This document shows positions 26,810 through 33,434 of a stretch of DNA of 64,000 nt, piece by piece; position 1 is the stretch's first letter, and each line of letters opens with the position of its first letter. Made by a program: the position numbers and the translations under genes. This DNA comes from JBEKOF01 sp049513975 (lineage in GTDB: Bacteria; Verrucomicrobiota; Verrucomicrobiia; Limisphaerales; Palsa-1400): contig JBEKVM010000033.1 in the NCBI GenBank assembly GCA_049513975.1, positions 29,595 through 93,594 on the forward strand. The letters run 5' to 3'. The notes under the pieces were generated by a model. The model did not search any database. It was given only the letters and a program-made list of their open reading frames with translations, and was not told the origin of the DNA.

Positions 26810-28960
26810 ATGGACAAAACGGAATCCGCGCAACTCAAACTCAAAGTGACCGAGGCCATCGGCAAAGACGTCGGCCGGGCTTTGGCCCGCATCGGGCCGG
26901 AAGATTTGGAGCGGCTGGGGGCCGCCACCGGAGACACCGTCGAAGTCGCCGGCAAACGCGCCACCGTCTGCAAAGTGATGCCGGCCTACAAGGAACTGCG
27001 CGGCCAATCCCGCGTGCAACTCGACGGCCTGACCCGCGAGAACGCCGGCGCCGCCCTCGATGAGTTTGTCCAGGTGCGGAAGATTACCGTGCGTCCGGCC
27101 CAGCGCGTCGGCCTGGCCCCGCTGACCATTGCCCCCGACGGCCGGGACCTGCAATACATCGGCAGCCTGTTGGACGGCTTGCCCGTGCAGGCCGGGGACC
27201 GGATTCGGGCGGCCTTGTTTGGCAGCCGTTCCGCTGATTTCAAGGTGGAAAACACCCTGCCGCGCGGGCCGGTCCTGATTAATCCAACGACCGACCTGGT
27301 CATCGGCAAAGCGGAGGTCAAGGAGCGCGCCCGCCTGGCAGTGCCCTATGAGGACATCGGCGGCCTCAAGCCGCAACTGCACCGCATCCGGGAGATGATT
27401 GAACTGCCGCTGCGTTATCCGGAGATCTTCGAGCGCCTGGGCATAGACGCGCCCAAAGGCGTGCTCTTGCACGGTCCGCCCGGTTGCGGCAAGACGCTCA
27501 TCGCCCGCGCCATCGCCCATGAAACCGAGGCCCAATTCTTTGCCGTGAGCGGGCCGGAGATCATCCACAAATTCTACGGCGAGAGCGAGGCCCATTTGCG
27601 CAAGGTCTTCGACGAGGCGACGCGGCAGGGGCCGAGCATCATTTTTCTGGATGAGATAGACGCCATTGCGCCGCGGCGCGAGCAGGTCGCCGGGGAGGTG
27701 GAAAAGCGGGTCGTCGCCCAACTGCTGGCGCTGATGGACGGGTTGAACCAGCGGCAGAATGTCATTGTCATCGGCGCCACCAACATTCCCAACGCCTTGG
27801 ACCCGGCCTTGCGGCGTCCCGGCCGATTTGACCGGGAAATCGCGATTCCGATTCCGGATCGCCGCGGGCGGCTGGACATCCTGGAAATCCACAGCCGGGG
27901 CATGCCCTTGCAGCCGGATGTGGACATGAACCGCCTGGCGGAAATCACGCATGGTTTTGTCGGCGCGGACCTGGAGGCGCTCTGCCGGGAGGCGGCGATG
28001 ATTTGCCTGCGGGACATCCTGGCCGACCTGGATTTTTCCCTGGCGAAAATCCCTTACGAGCGTCTGGCCAAACTGGAAGTGCGCCTGGACCATTTCCTGA
28101 CGGCGTTGCGCGAGGTGGAGCCGTCCGCCATCCGGGAGGTGTTTGTCGAAGTGCCCAATGTGCGGTGGAGCGACGTCGGCGGGCTGGCCCCGCTCAAAGA
28201 ACGGCTGGTCGAAGCCGTCGAGTGGCCCTTGCGTTACGCCGCGCTCTTTGCGCAAGCGGGCGTCCGCCCGCCCAAGGGCATCCTCCTGTGCGGTCCCCCG
28301 GGCTGCGGCAAGACGCTTTTGGCCAAAGCCATCGCCACCGAAAGCCAGGTCAATTTCATTTCGGTCAAAGGTCCGGCCCTGCTCTCCAAATATGTCGGGG
28401 AATCGGAGAGGCAGGTGCGCGACATTTTTCGCAAGGCCCGCCAGGCGGCGCCCTGCATCATCTTCTTTGACGAACTGGACGCGGTGATGCCGGCCCGGGG
28501 CGGCGCGGCTTCGGACACGCCGGTGAGCGACCGGGTGCTGAGCCAGTTTCTGGCGGAGTTGGACGGGATCGAAGAACTCAAAGGCGTTTTGGTGCTGGGC
28601 GCCACCAACCGGCTGGATCGTCTGGATCCGGCGGTGCTCCGGCCCGGCCGTTTTGACGAAGTCGTGGAAATCCCGCTCGCGGAGGAACCGGAGCGGCGCG
28701 AGATCTTTGAAGTCCATCTGCGCGGCAAGCCGCTGGCGCGCAACGTCAGAATCAGCGAGCTGGCGGCCAGGAGCGGGGGCTTTAGCGGCGCGCAAATCGC
28801 CTCCGTCTGCAACCGCGCCGCGCTCCGGGCGGTGCGCCGCGCCGTCGCGCTGGCCGAAGGACCGGACACCGCCAAACCCCCGCTGGCAACCCCGGCCAAG
28901 GCGCTCATCGAGCCGGATGACTTGGCGGCCGCGCTGGCGGAAGTTTCTCCCAAGCCATGA
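26810..28960 (+). CDS. CDC48-type double AAA ATPase
   Basis: A 716-residue protein with the full CDC48/VCP plan. An N-terminal double-psi barrel type region (LKVTEAIGKDVGRALARIGPEDLERLGAATGDTVEVAG) precedes two AAA modules. Walker A motifs GPPGCGKT begin at residues 222 and 495. Walker B motifs are IIFLDEIDAI and IIFFDELDAV, and both second-region arginine stretches (RRPGRFDREI and LRPGRFDEVVEI) are intact. It uses ATP to unfold or dismantle protein complexes. Sitting between gvpH and a gvpL/F gene, overlapping the latter by 4 bp, it probably acts on gas-vesicle proteins during assembly or turnover. Confidence 0.92.
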   Translation: MDKTESAQLKLKVTEAIGKDVGRALARIGPEDLERLGAATGDTVEVAGKRATVCKVMPAYKELRGQSRVQLDGLTRENAGAALDEFVQVRKITVRPAQRVGLAPLTIAPDGRDLQYIGSLLDGLPVQAGDRIRAALFGSRSADFKVENTLPRGPVLINPTTDLVIGKAEVKERARLAVPYEDIGGLKPQLHRIREMIELPLRYPEIFERLGIDAPKGVLLHGPPGCGKTLIARAIAHETEAQFFAVSGPEIIHKFYGESEAHLRKVFDEATRQGPSIIFLDEIDAIAPRREQVAGEVEKRVVAQLLALMDGLNQRQNVIVIGATNIPNALDPALRRPGRFDREIAIPIPDRRGRLDILEIHSRGMPLQPDVDMNRLAEITHGFVGADLEALCREAAMICLRDILADLDFSLAKIPYERLAKLEVRLDHFLTALREVEPSAIREVFVEVPNVRWSDVGGLAPLKERLVEAVEWPLRYAALFAQAGVRPPKGILLCGPPGCGKTLLAKAIATESQVNFISVKGPALLSKYVGESERQVRDIFRKARQAAPCIIFFDELDAVMPARGGAASDTPVSDRVLSQFLAELDGIEELKGVLVLGATNRLDRLDPAVLRPGRFDEVVEIPLAEEPERREIFEVHLRGKPLARNVRISELAARSGGFSGAQIASVCNRAALRAVRRAVALAEGPDTAKPPLATPAKALIEPDDLAAALAEVSPKP

Positions 28961-29844
28961 ACGCATATTGCAATGAGGTGTTCTACGTTTACGGGTTCAC
29001 CCAGGCTGGCCTCGTGCCGGAAGCCGCGGACGCGGCCATCTCTGAAGCGGGGGTTGGCGCCGGCGTTTTCAGCGGCGGCTTGGAGGAACCGCACCCTCCA
29101 TTTTTCCGGCGCAGCGGCCGAGTGGCTGCGGTCGTGAGCCGGGTTTCGCCATCTGAATTCTGCGGTCCAACAGGTGAAAAGAATCTGCAAGACGTGGCGT
29201 GGCTGGCCCCGCGGGCCTGCCGGCACCAGGCCGTCCTGGAGCAGCTCATGCGCCTGGGCGCGGTGTTGCCGGCGCGGTTCGGGACGCTCTTTTCCTCGAC
29301 GGCAAGCCTGGAAAGTTTTATGGGGCGACACGGAGCCGCCATAGGCCGGTTTCTGGAGCGCGTGAGGGGCCAGGAAGAATGGGCGGTGAAGGGCTTCCTC
29401 GACCCCCAGGCGCGCGCGGAGGCGGAATGGCTGGCAGGCCGCCGTGCAGAGCAGCCAGGCCCGTCAGGTTCGTCGCCCGGTCTGGCCTACTTGCAGGAAC
29501 AAAGCCTGCGCATCCAGGCCCGGGAGGCCCTGGACGAACGGCTCGCCGGGGTCTGCGGCGACCTCTTGCTCGAGTTGAACCCACTGGCCTCTGAAATTGT
29601 CCCGCGCCGGATTTTGGCCCAGGAAACGTCGGACGCGGCGCGAGAGATGGTGCTCAATTGGGCTTTGCTCTTGCCGTCGGCGGCGGTGGCGGATTTTCGC
29701 GGCCGGATCGAGCACGCCAACGCGGAACAAAATCGCGGCGGCCTGGCCTTCGAAGTGTCCGGTCCCTGGCCTCCCTACAGTTTCTGTCCGGTCCTGGAAG
29801 CGGAGGCGGCGCGGGAAGAGGCCCTAATGGAGGTAAAACCATGA
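28957..29844 (+). CDS. gvpL: GvpL/GvpF-family gas-vesicle protein (first copy)
   Basis: A 295-residue member of the GvpL/GvpF family. Family marks are the early 'YVYGF' strand, RVAAVVSRVS, the RHQAVLEQLMRLGAVLPARFGTLF block, and a late 'RGGLAFEVSGPWPPYSF' that matches the shared 'F.L.GPWPPY.F' ending. GvpF/L proteins are needed for assembly and GvpF contacts GvpA. It overlaps the CDC48 gene and the histidine kinase gene by 4 bp each (ATGA), tying it to the regulatory arm. Assignment as L rather than F is arbitrary; a second copy lies at 36765. Confidence 0.85.
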   Translation: MNAYCNEVFYVYGFTQAGLVPEAADAAISEAGVGAGVFSGGLEEPHPPFFRRSGRVAAVVSRVSPSEFCGPTGEKNLQDVAWLAPRACRHQAVLEQLMRLGAVLPARFGTLFSSTASLESFMGRHGAAIGRFLERVRGQEEWAVKGFLDPQARAEAEWLAGRRAEQPGPSGSSPGLAYLQEQSLRIQAREALDERLAGVCGDLLLELNPLASEIVPRRILAQETSDAAREMVLNWALLLPSAAVADFRGRIEHANAEQNRGGLAFEVSGPWPPYSFCPVLEAEAAREEALMEVKP

Positions 29845-31307
29845 GCGCAGATCGTGCGGAGGCGAAGGGCGATGACAGTCTTTACGAAATGCTGTTGAAT
29901 GCGATTCCTTCGTCGGTGTTGCTGGTCGGGCGGGATTTGCGCATCACCCTGGCCAACCGGAATTTTTTGGAAAGAAGCCGGCGCACCAGGGAAGAGACGC
30001 TGGACCGGCGATTGCCGGAAGTCTTTCCGCCTGCGATTTTGGATCACACCGAGATTGTTCGGCGCATTCAAAGCGTTTTCGACACCAACAAACCAACCAC
30101 CGGCGAAAGAATCAGCTACCGCGCCCCGGGCGGGCTGATGCGCATTTACTACTACCGCGTCCTCCCCCTGCCCGACCGGGACAATGTGGAGTTTGCCATC
30201 CTGGTGATGGAGGACGTGACGGAACGGGAGCGTTTGAGCGAGGACATCCGCCGCATGGAGCGCCACCTCAGGATCGTGGTGGAGAGCACCAGCGAAATCA
30301 TTCTTTCCACCGACACCGAGGGCCGGATTCTCAGTTGGAACCAATCCGCCGAGCAGATTTCCGGCTACACCCCGCAGGAAGTGGAAGGCAGGCACTTTTG
30401 GGCGTTTTGCGCCCCGGAGCATCAGGCCGGCGTGCGCCGCTCGTTTTCCGAATGGGAAGCGGGCAAAACCCCGCAAAGGCTGGAATGGAATTTGGTGAGC
30501 AAAAGCGCCAAAGCGGTTCCGCTTTCCTGGATCTTTTCCCCCATGATGGACGACCAGGGCCAAACCATCGGCATTGTCGCCGTCGGGCGCAACCTGGCGG
30601 AAAGCCGCAAGCTGGAAGCCCAACTGCTCCAGGCCCAAAAGCTGGCCGCCCTGGGGGTGATGGCCGGCGGCATTGCCCATGAGTTGCGCAATCCTCTGGC
30701 CATCTGTTCCTCCGCCGCCCAGTTCCTCATGCAGGAGGAAATCACCCCCCAGTTCCGCCGCGAGTGCGCCCAAAAAATGCAACAGGGAATGCAACGGGCC
30801 TCCGGCATCATTGATCACCTCCTCAAATTCACCCGCCCTTCGCAGCGCGGGGATCGCGTCAAGCTGGACCTCCTGGCCGTCCTCAAAGAAACCCTGGCCT
30901 TGGTGGCCGACCAGGCCAAAATTCAAAACATAGACGTGATCGCTCAACTGCCTGATGCGCCACCCTTCGTTCAGGGCGACGCGCACCTGCTGCAACAGGT
31001 CTTCATGAACCTGTTTTTGAACGCCATCCACGCCATGCCCACCGGCGGCCAACTCAGGGTCCTCGTCGCAACCGCCCCCCATCAGGTTTCTGTCCAGGTG
31101 GCCGACACCGGCCACGGCATCGCCGCGGCGGACCTGGCAAACATCTTTGATCCGTTCTGGTCCGAGTCCAACGGCAGAAAAGGCACCGGCTTGGGCCTGC
31201 CCCTTTGCTACGCCATTGTCCAACAGCACGCCGGCTCCATTGAGGTGGAAAGTGCGCCGGGACAAGGCAGCGTCTTCACCGTGCGCTTGGGCCTGAGCCA
31301 GAACTGA
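29841..31307 (+). CDS. PAS-PAS sensor histidine kinase
   Basis: A 488-residue soluble kinase without membrane helices, so the signal is cytoplasmic. PAS domains cover about residues 15-125 (LLNAIPSSVLLVGRDLRITLANRNF) and 140-255 (IVVESTSEIILSTDTEGRILSWNQSAEQISGYT). The dimerisation/phosphoacceptor helix has H280 in GGIAHELRNPL. The ATPase domain shows the N box NLFLNAIHAMP, VADTGHGI and GTGLGLPLCYAIV. ATG at 29841 overlaps the gvpL stop. It is the obvious partner for the NtrC-type regulator upstream and the single-domain regulator downstream. Haem or flavin binding in the PAS domains cannot be judged. Confidence 0.93.
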   Translation: MSADRAEAKGDDSLYEMLLNAIPSSVLLVGRDLRITLANRNFLERSRRTREETLDRRLPEVFPPAILDHTEIVRRIQSVFDTNKPTTGERISYRAPGGLMRIYYYRVLPLPDRDNVEFAILVMEDVTERERLSEDIRRMERHLRIVVESTSEIILSTDTEGRILSWNQSAEQISGYTPQEVEGRHFWAFCAPEHQAGVRRSFSEWEAGKTPQRLEWNLVSKSAKAVPLSWIFSPMMDDQGQTIGIVAVGRNLAESRKLEAQLLQAQKLAALGVMAGGIAHELRNPLAICSSAAQFLMQEEITPQFRRECAQKMQQGMQRASGIIDHLLKFTRPSQRGDRVKLDLLAVLKETLALVADQAKIQNIDVIAQLPDAPPFVQGDAHLLQQVFMNLFLNAIHAMPTGGQLRVLVATAPHQVSVQVADTGHGIAAADLANIFDPFWSESNGRKGTGLGLPLCYAIVQQHAGSIEVESAPGQGSVFTVRLGLSQN

Positions 31308-31323
31308 TCCCTCAACCGGTGCG

Positions 31324-31791
31324 ATGAACCACGAATACCTCATTGTGGATGACGAGCCGGACCTCTGCTGGGCCTTGGAGAATCTTTTGTCCTCCAAAGG
31401 GCTGCCTTGTCAAAAAGCCCAGACCGCCCAGGCGGCTCTGGACTTGATGAAGGCTCACCGCTTCCAACTGGCCTTCCTCGATGTCACCCTGCCGGATATG
31501 AACGGACTGGAGTTGGCCAGGCGTTTGCGCAATTTGGACCCCTTTCTGCGCGTCGTCATCGTCTCCGGTTACCTTTCCAAGGAAGCGGCGGCCATGGCCC
31601 AGGCCCAGGCCGAAGGACTGATTTGCGCCTGCATCAACAAGCCTTTCCTGCATGAAGAAATCCTCCGCGTCATCCAGGATTTGGCGCCGGCGGACCGGGC
31701 GCGGCGGGGAGGAATCGCCCCGCCACTAGGGAGCGCCGGCCAGGGAACTAATTCCCCAAAGGTTCCCGGGCGGCCCGTTGCTCAATCTTAA
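31324..31791 (+). CDS. Single-domain response regulator
   Basis: A CheY-like receiver (LIVDDEPD, phospho-aspartate in AFLDVTLPDMNG, then VIVSGY and the lysine in INKPFL) without an output domain. The receiver ends at about residue 122. The last 30 residues (from RRGGIAPPLGSAGQG) are encoded by the upstream half of the gvpA control region, so they are probably a by-product of overlap between coding and regulatory DNA. It starts 16 bp after the kinase and likely acts as a phosphate relay or sink with the NtrC-type regulator. Confidence 0.88.
   Translation: MNHEYLIVDDEPDLCWALENLLSSKGLPCQKAQTAQAALDLMKAHRFQLAFLDVTLPDMNGLELARRLRNLDPFLRVVIVSGYLSKEAAAMAQAQAEGLICACINKPFLHEEILRVIQDLAPADRARRGGIAPPLGSAGQGTNSPKVPGRPVAQS
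31743..31756. promoter_or_regulatory. Enhancer (UAS) candidate GGGAA-N4-TTCCC for gvpA promoter
   Basis: The 14-bp palindrome GGGAACTAATTCCC is centred about 130 bp before the predicted transcription start of gvpA. The same palindrome occurs at 35177-35190 before gvpN, 110 bp from its promoter versus 111 bp here, inside a conserved block AGGGAGCG..GGCCAGGGAAC. Position and symmetry fit the binding site of an NtrC-family activator. It lies within the 3' end of the response-regulator frame. Confidence 0.7.
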
Positions 31792-31853
31792 AACCGCCGG
31801 CCAGCCCGGTGCCGGCGGCGGCAAGGCCATCGGGCCGCCTCCTCCCCAAGCCC

Positions 31854-31916
31854 TGGCATGACTTATGCACCAGTTCGCGGCGAGAACGATTCCAGGTGTT
31901 CTGGAAGGATCATGAG
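31854..31916 (+). promoter_or_regulatory. Sigma-54 promoter and conserved leader of gvpA
   Basis: TGGCATGACTTATGCA (31854-31869) has the -24 GG and the -12 GC exactly 10 bp apart, as in TGGCAC-N5-TTGCA. Transcription should start near 31880. The leader (AGAACGATTCCAGGTGTTCT with AGAAC/GTTCT inverted arms, then GGAAGGATCATGAG) matches the gvpN promoter region over 63 bp without gaps. Confidence 0.82.
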
Positions 31917-31945
31917 TAAGGGAAACATTAAAAACAAAAACGAAT

Positions 31946-32164
31946 ATGGCAAAAGTCACAAAATCAACAGACTCCTCGAGTCTGGCAGAAGTGGTGGATC
32001 GAATTCTTGACAAGGGCATCGTCATTGATGTTTGGGCCAAGGTTTCACTGGTCGGAATCGAACTGGTTTCCATTGAAGCCCGCGTCGTCATCGCTTCAGT
32101 CGAGACCTACTTGAAGTACGCCGAGGCCATCGGCCTGACGGCGACCGCGGCAGCCCCCGCCTAA
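31946..32164 (+). CDS. gvpA: Major gas-vesicle structural protein GvpA
   Basis: A 72-residue protein matching GvpA almost end to end: SSLAEVVDRILDKGIVIDVWAKVSLVGIELVSIEARVVIASVETYLKYAEAIG. GvpA forms the ribbed, gas-permeable wall by stacking of an amphipathic helix-strand-strand-helix unit, and the length is typical. It is the first gene after the sigma-54 promoter (leader about 65 nt) and is followed by a hairpin and a helical protein gene. The Ala/Thr tail ATAAAPA is short. Only one gvpA copy is present. Confidence 0.96.
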   Translation: MAKVTKSTDSSSLAEVVDRILDKGIVIDVWAKVSLVGIELVSIEARVVIASVETYLKYAEAIGLTATAAAPA

Positions 32165-32185
32165 ACCGGGAGGGGCCAGCCGGCG

Positions 32186-32218
32186 TCGGGCGGGGAATGG
32201 AATCCATTCTCCGCCTGA
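32186..32218 (+). terminator. Hairpin between gvpA and the GvpC-like gene (attenuator or mRNA stabiliser)
   Basis: TCGGGCGGGGAATGGA pairs with TCCATTCTCCGCCTGA (14 of 16 positions matched, the others G-U), 22 nt after the gvpA stop. No run of T follows, so it is not a classical full terminator. It could protect the gvpA 3' end or lower downstream expression, which would suit a wall protein needed in great excess over an accessory. Confidence 0.55.
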
Positions 32219-32263
32219 CCCAACGGCGCCACCAGAAATCCTCAAACCAGGAAAGGTTTTTCC

Positions 32264-32671
32264 ATGAGCAGTAATTTATCCAATGACATGACGCGGTTGT
32301 GCGGCCAGATCGCCGCCTGGCGCAGCATCCGCGCGGATTTGATGAGCAACCTCGCGGAGACCCGCGCGCAAACGCAGGCGGCGGTCAGCCAGATGCTGGC
32401 CGGCTTCGGCGAGGCCCGATCCGAAATGGCCCAACAAACCAAGGTCGAACTGGGCGGATTTGTCGGCCGCGTCAAGGAAGCGGTGACCGGGCTGCGGCAA
32501 ACCGTCGCCCAGTTGCAGGATGACTTCAGGGAGGACCTCGCGGGCGCCCACCGGGCCTGGCATGGCGCCAGCGCCGGGCCTGGGTCCGCGCCAACCGCCG
32601 CAAAGCCGTCCTTTCGGGCCGAGGAACCCTCCGGCGAGCTGGCCCCCAAAGCGAGAAAGAAGAAACGGTAG
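32264..32671 (+). CDS. Helical protein downstream of gvpA, GvpC-like candidate
   Basis: A 135-residue, almost wholly helical protein with no recognised domain. Residues 20-95 show loose repeat-like segments: 'LMSNLAETRAQTQAAVSQMLAGF', 'ARSEMAQQTKVELGGFVGRV' and 'VTGLRQTVAQLQDDFREDL'. They resemble in style the amphipathic repeats of GvpC (hydrophobic-Phe positions after Q/A/E-rich stretches) but are not a clear match. The tail is Pro/Ala/Lys-rich and basic (PKARKKKR). Its place right behind gvpA, with a stem-loop in between, is where gvpC sits in cyanobacteria. I call it a candidate wall-strengthening protein. Confidence 0.55.
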   Translation: MSSNLSNDMTRLCGQIAAWRSIRADLMSNLAETRAQTQAAVSQMLAGFGEARSEMAQQTKVELGGFVGRVKEAVTGLRQTVAQLQDDFREDLAGAHRAWHGASAGPGSAPTAAKPSFRAEEPSGELAPKARKKKR

Positions 32672-32681
32672 GACCAGCGGG

Positions 32682-32712
32682 AAACGGTGGGACCCGCGCG
32701 TCGCCACCGTTT
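32682..32712 (+). terminator. Stem-loop after the gvpA operon
   Basis: AAACGGTGG (32682-32690) and CCACCGTTT (32704-32712) form a perfect 9-bp stem with a 13-nt loop, 10 nt after the GvpC-like stop codon. A strong T tract is lacking, so termination efficiency is uncertain. Confidence 0.45.
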
Positions 32713-32745
32713 ATCCAGACATTTTGGCCTCAATGACCGGCTTCT

Positions 32746-32835
32746 ATGGGTAGCATGGGTGGCATGGGTGGCATGGGTGGCATGGGTAGCATGGGTGGCA
32801 AGGGTTGCATGGGTGGCAAGGGTGGCATGGGTGGG
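32746..32835. repeat. Ten tandem 9-bp units (ATGGGTGGC)
   Basis: Ten consecutive 9-mers, consensus ATGGGTGGC, have small changes in units 1, 5, 7, 9 and 10. In frame they read Met-Gly-Gly/Ser, and the frame continues for 13 codons to TGA at 32872-32874 (42-residue frame). I see no ribosome-binding site, so I treat it as a minisatellite. Confidence 0.85.
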
Positions 32836-32922
32836 CGCCGCACCACAGCGGCAAAGGGACTAATCGGTCATTGAGGCCGTTCTCACCAGGAGCGATTGGC
32901 CGCCCAACCGATGAGACACCTG

Positions 32923-33016
32923 ATACCGTTTCCAGTTCGTAACTGCACTATTGCCAAGGCGATTGGCGGCGGTCGCAGACCGCCGCTACAGTGCAAAAGC
33001 AAAGTGGAAACGGTAT
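32923..33016. repeat. 94-bp inverted-repeat element
   Basis: ATACCGTTTCCA at 32923-32934 is the exact complement of TGGAAACGGTAT at 33005-33016. Inside, GCACT/AGTGC and a perfect GCGGCGGTC-GCA-GACCGCCGC hairpin nest symmetrically. It carries no coding capacity and looks like a small non-autonomous repeat (REP or MITE type). Together with the 9-mer array and a hairpin at 33203 it fills the 763-bp gap between the GvpC-like gene and the phosphoesterase; I see no gene there. Confidence 0.7.
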
Positions 33017-33202
33017 GACTCCATTCTGTAAACAAGAGCTTGGCGGCCGAGCAAGAACTCAATGAAGAAAACCTGGGGCAAAAACGTTTCATTTCTTGAC
33101 ACACCCCTGGATCCCCCGCCCTTTCATTATCAATGAGGAGGCGGCCTCTGAATAATGTTCGTCACCGCGCTCCTGATTCGTTCCTTTGCCAAATGCGTTC
33201 CT

Positions 33203-33237
33203 GCCAGACTCAGATGATTGTCATCTGACAATCTGGC
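33203..33237. other. Bulged hairpin in the gap before the phosphoesterase gene
   Basis: TCAGATGA and TCATCTGA pair around a 3-nt loop, and the stem continues after a bulge as GCCAGA/TCTGGC. It lies about 200 bp before the phosphoesterase start. Role unknown. Confidence 0.45.
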
Positions 33238-33434
33238 ATTTTCATTTAAGCCGTTTCCAATTGCACTTTCAGGACCTGTCACCGGGCTGTAACTCGACCG
33301 CCATTTCCGTGACCGAATTATTACAATCGTCACGTTGACCCGCGCGGAACGGGTGTGGTTAAGTGGGCGCGCTTATACGGCAAGTTAATGGCCAGTATAA
33401 GAAAACAAAATTGCACATGAGAAAAGAGTTACCT

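Noticed and set aside
32746..32874. Small Met-Gly-Gly repeat gene
   Set aside because: Open frame only; no ribosome-binding site or promoter, and the array begins and ends in repeat DNA. Kept as a repeat, not a CDS.
33096..33130. Sigma-70 promoter for the phosphoesterase gene (TTGACA ... CATTAT)
   Set aside because: The spacing between the two boxes is 23 bp, too long for a normal promoter.
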